From a virus: a stretch of DNA of 24,598 nucleotides. Below are positions 22,789 to 24,598 of the stretch, piece by piece. The notes beneath the pieces were generated by a model that ran no database searches, was not told the DNA's origin, and saw only the letters and a program-made list of their open reading frames with translations. A program made the translations under genes and the position numbers. Position 1 is the stretch's first letter, and every line of letters starts with the position of its first letter. The stretch covers positions 1 to 24,598 of the IMG/VR virus record IMGVR_UViG_3300017781_000125. One strand, given 5' to 3'.

Positions 22789-24108
22789 TTATCTCCACGC
22801 CAAAATGCTTTTACCACCTCCAAACAAATATCTCATTCTCATCATAAGAGAATCTGCGAAATCAGGTGAGTGTCCAAGCACTGCTTTCATCTCTTTTTTG
22901 CTAATTATTGCTAATTTATTGTCATTATCCATGTTTTTTCTTCTAATAACCTCAAATTCTTCAATTATTTTGTTCCTCATGTCAGTATCGTTGCATTTTA
23001 TCCAAATATTACCCACATTTACTTGTTCTGCAAGTTTATAATAGCATTGTGTCTTTAAATTTTGATAGTTTTCTTTGCTTAGAGGTTTGCTATTATTAAC
23101 AAAAGGCAATACTCCCTTCATGTAGTGAGAAAGATATTGTCCAACACCATCACTATCAATAATAATGTTTTTCTTCTTGATGTCGTGTTTTTCGGCTAAA
23201 TTTCTTATCAATTTTTCTACATTATCTGCAGATGTTTTGTCTTTTGTTACAATTTCTTCTACTACTAGCCCATGCCACACACATATTACTAATTTATCAC
23301 TACCAAGTAAAGCAACATCACAAGAAAGATACTTTTCTGCGTTTTCAGTTGATACTGAAGAGTTTGTAAACATATTTAGTATCGCTTCATAGTCAAAAAG
23401 CCTATCTTCACCTGAATCATACTCCCAATTTCCATGTAAAAGTCTTTCTCTAGATACAGGGTCAAGTTTTCTTAGTTGTTCTTCATAAAATTCAGAAATA
23501 TGTGGATTATCAACTAATTTAGCTTGAACAAATTTCTTATGATCAGCTAAAGTGTCATCTCTATTCTGTTTGTAGAAATCGTACACCCAATTCTTGGCAG
23601 GGTTACAAGACATAAGAACTTTCGGGCGTAGTTTATATTCAGAAAGTTTATATCTTATTCTTGATGCAACTACATTTTTTGCTTTTTCAGTACATTGGTT
23701 CACCTCATCTATAAAAGCACCTGAAATCTCCAATGAACCAAGTGAGTCAAAATTAGGATCAGCAGGATATTGATATAAATCTTTTAATATAATTGTGCTG
23801 CCATTTAAAAACTCAATAACATTAGATTGAGCATTAAATTTATAGTTTTCTCCTTTTTTAACACCCCAATCAGAGCAAACCATAAAAAAAGAGTTTAAAG
23901 TAGTTTCTTTTAGTGTTTTTAAGACTGCTCTACCCATAAGCCATCTTGTTCCTGGATAGCGTAAGCAAGAATACAATAACCAAGCAGCACCAAAATAAGA
24001 TTTACCACCACCAGCACTACCTCCAAATAATATTTCAGAAGTAGAGTTGTCGTGTAAATATTCCCAAGCTAAATGTTGTTTTTGTGTAGGTTTAAAATTT
24101 ATTTCCAA
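22789..24108 (-). CDS. terL: Terminase large subunit
   Basis: The 439-residue protein shows the packaging ATPase and nuclease motifs: Walker A FGGSAGGGKS (28-37), Walker B SGAFIDEV with Asp134 and Glu135, a coupling-type MSCNP motif (166-170), and nuclease aspartates in LSCDVALLG (Asp264), IIIDSDGVG (Asp318/Asp320) and SPDFADSL (Asp416/Asp419). It drives DNA into the procapsid and cuts the concatemer. No in-frame ATG exists before residue 58, so TTG at 24108 is the only start that keeps the N-terminal adenine-binding region (KPTQKQ) and Walker A. It overlaps the upstream small gene by 10 nt. Confidence 0.93.
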   Translation of the reverse strand: MEINFKPTQKQHLAWEYLHDNSTSEILFGGSAGGGKSYFGAAWLLYSCLRYPGTRWLMGRAVLKTLKETTLNSFFMVCSDWGVKKGENYKFNAQSNVIEFLNGSTIILKDLYQYPADPNFDSLGSLEISGAFIDEVNQCTEKAKNVVASRIRYKLSEYKLRPKVLMSCNPAKNWVYDFYKQNRDDTLADHKKFVQAKLVDNPHISEFYEEQLRKLDPVSRERLLHGNWEYDSGEDRLFDYEAILNMFTNSSVSTENAEKYLSCDVALLGSDKLVICVWHGLVVEEIVTKDKTSADNVEKLIRNLAEKHDIKKKNIIIDSDGVGQYLSHYMKGVLPFVNNSKPLSKENYQNLKTQCYYKLAEQVNVGNIWIKCNDTDMRNKIIEEFEVIRRKNMDNDNKLAIISKKEMKAVLGHSPDFADSLMMRMRYLFGGGKSILAWR

Positions 24109-24278
24109 ACCTTTTTTACTAAACTTTTAGTTGTGTCAATAATTAATCTTGCCAATATCCATAAAATTACGGATGGCAAAACAGAACAAACAGCGGTTAT
24201 TCCAAAAGCCCACTCTAAAACACCAGGTTTTTTGTCTTTATTATAATTTTCTGCAAAATCTTTTACGTTTTCTAACAT
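24099..24278 (-). CDS. Small one-helix membrane protein, 59 residues
   Basis: ATG at 24278 opens a 59-codon frame whose A is shared with the stop of the preceding gene (TAATG) and whose end overlaps the terminase start by 10 nt. The product has a charged N-terminus (MLENVKDFAENYNKDKK), a hydrophobic stretch at about residues 24-48 (AFGITAVCSVLPSVILWILARLIID) and a basic tail (KSLVKKVWK). It is probably an inner-membrane protein with one helix. A holin-like or other lysis-related role is possible given the late position, but not supported by any diagnostic motif. Confidence 0.62.
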   Translation of the reverse strand: MLENVKDFAENYNKDKKPGVLEWAFGITAVCSVLPSVILWILARLIIDTTKSLVKKVWK

Positions 24279-24598
24279 TATCTAAAATTTATTCCTCTAT
24301 CTGCTAACCAAGTTTTTGAATCAGATGATAAATCAAAATTTTCCATAAATGGATTAAGTCCATAAACTGGATGCGAACGATGTTTAAACCCAGCTGTAAG
24401 ATTAAAATTTCCAACATCTACCTTACCTCTTACCTCACCTCCAAATGTTTTAAGTTTTATTTCTTGATTATCTACATACTCACCTTTAACTAAAAAGTAT
24501 TTACCTACGTGTCTGTACCAGTATTCTTGGTTAGTAAATTTTCTACCCCTATCACGAACAAAACTACAGGATAATAAATACTCGCCACCAGTAACAGC
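24278..24598 (-). CDS. Beta-rich protein of unknown function (truncated by window edge)
   Basis: The frame is open from the right edge to TAA at 24280-24278; its N-terminus is missing. The 106 visible residues alternate hydrophobic and polar positions in many short segments (GGEYLLSCSF, YWYRHVGKYFLVKGEYVD, EIKLKTFGGEVRGKVDVGNFNLTAGFKHR), as in beta-barrels or beta-sandwich proteins, and end WLADRGINFR. Outer-membrane-like barrel structure is possible but I cannot confirm it. It is coupled to the small membrane protein gene by TAATG, so the two may act together. Confidence 0.6.
   Translation of the reverse strand, partial: AVTGGEYLLSCSFVRDRGRKFTNQEYWYRHVGKYFLVKGEYVDNQEIKLKTFGGEVRGKVDVGNFNLTAGFKHRSHPVYGLNPFMENFDLSSDSKTWLADRGINFR

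Overview
This window is part of the genome of a tailed, siphovirus-like bacteriophage that most likely infects a member of the Bacteroidota, probably a flavobacterium. The evidence is a strongly AT-rich sequence, start codons preceded by A-rich tracts instead of Shine-Dalgarno sequences, -7 boxes close to the Bacteroidota form TAnnTTTG, and several protein types typical of Bacteroidota phages. TAA, TAG and TGA all act as stops, so the code is standard. No integrase, tRNA, rRNA, CRISPR array or insertion sequence was seen. The portal gene and lysis genes were not identified and may lie outside the window.

Layout. (1) 1-2268, minus strand: a late head arm with the start of the major capsid protein (cut by the left edge) and, upstream of it, a ClpP-type prohead protease fused to a scaffold-like coiled coil. 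(2) 2269-2377: a divergent control region with back-to-back promoters. (3) 2378-10444, plus strand: the early block. It holds small zinc-binding proteins, a possible recombination protein, a DnaA-domain-IV-like protein, an SSB-like protein, a winged-helix replisome organiser and a primase-helicase. A second promoter at 7330-7363 starts a sub-operon with a small membrane protein, a cytosine-C5 DNA methyltransferase, small unknown genes, a dATP/dGTP diphosphohydrolase-domain protein and a RusA-type resolvase. (4) 10425-24598, minus strand: the packaging and tail arm. In transcription order it holds a beta-rich protein (cut by the right edge), a one-helix membrane protein, terminase large subunit, a tail-module protein, a tail-assembly-chaperone-like pair joined by a probable -1 frameshift, several tail proteins, an 18-residue lysine-rich micro-ORF, a TP901-type tape measure protein and two small genes that meet the early block tail to tail with a 20-nt overlap.

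The most interesting signals are regulatory and recoding. First, a ten-base box TTAYATTGTA occurs at four promoter-like sites. At three of them it ends exactly 2 nt before the ATG, which predicts leaderless mRNAs. Second, the two plus-strand sites read TTTG-N20-TTACATTGTA, whereas the two minus-strand late sites read TTATATTGTA and carry TTCCA direct repeats 10 bp apart. The repeat pair is shifted by exactly 10 bp between the two late promoters, as expected for a DNA-bound activator on one helix face. Third, the tail chaperone pair overlaps by 112 nt, has a T9 run in the overlap, and its -1 frame contains no ATG at all. Gene junctions of the form TAATG occur at least eight times and suggest extensive translational coupling.
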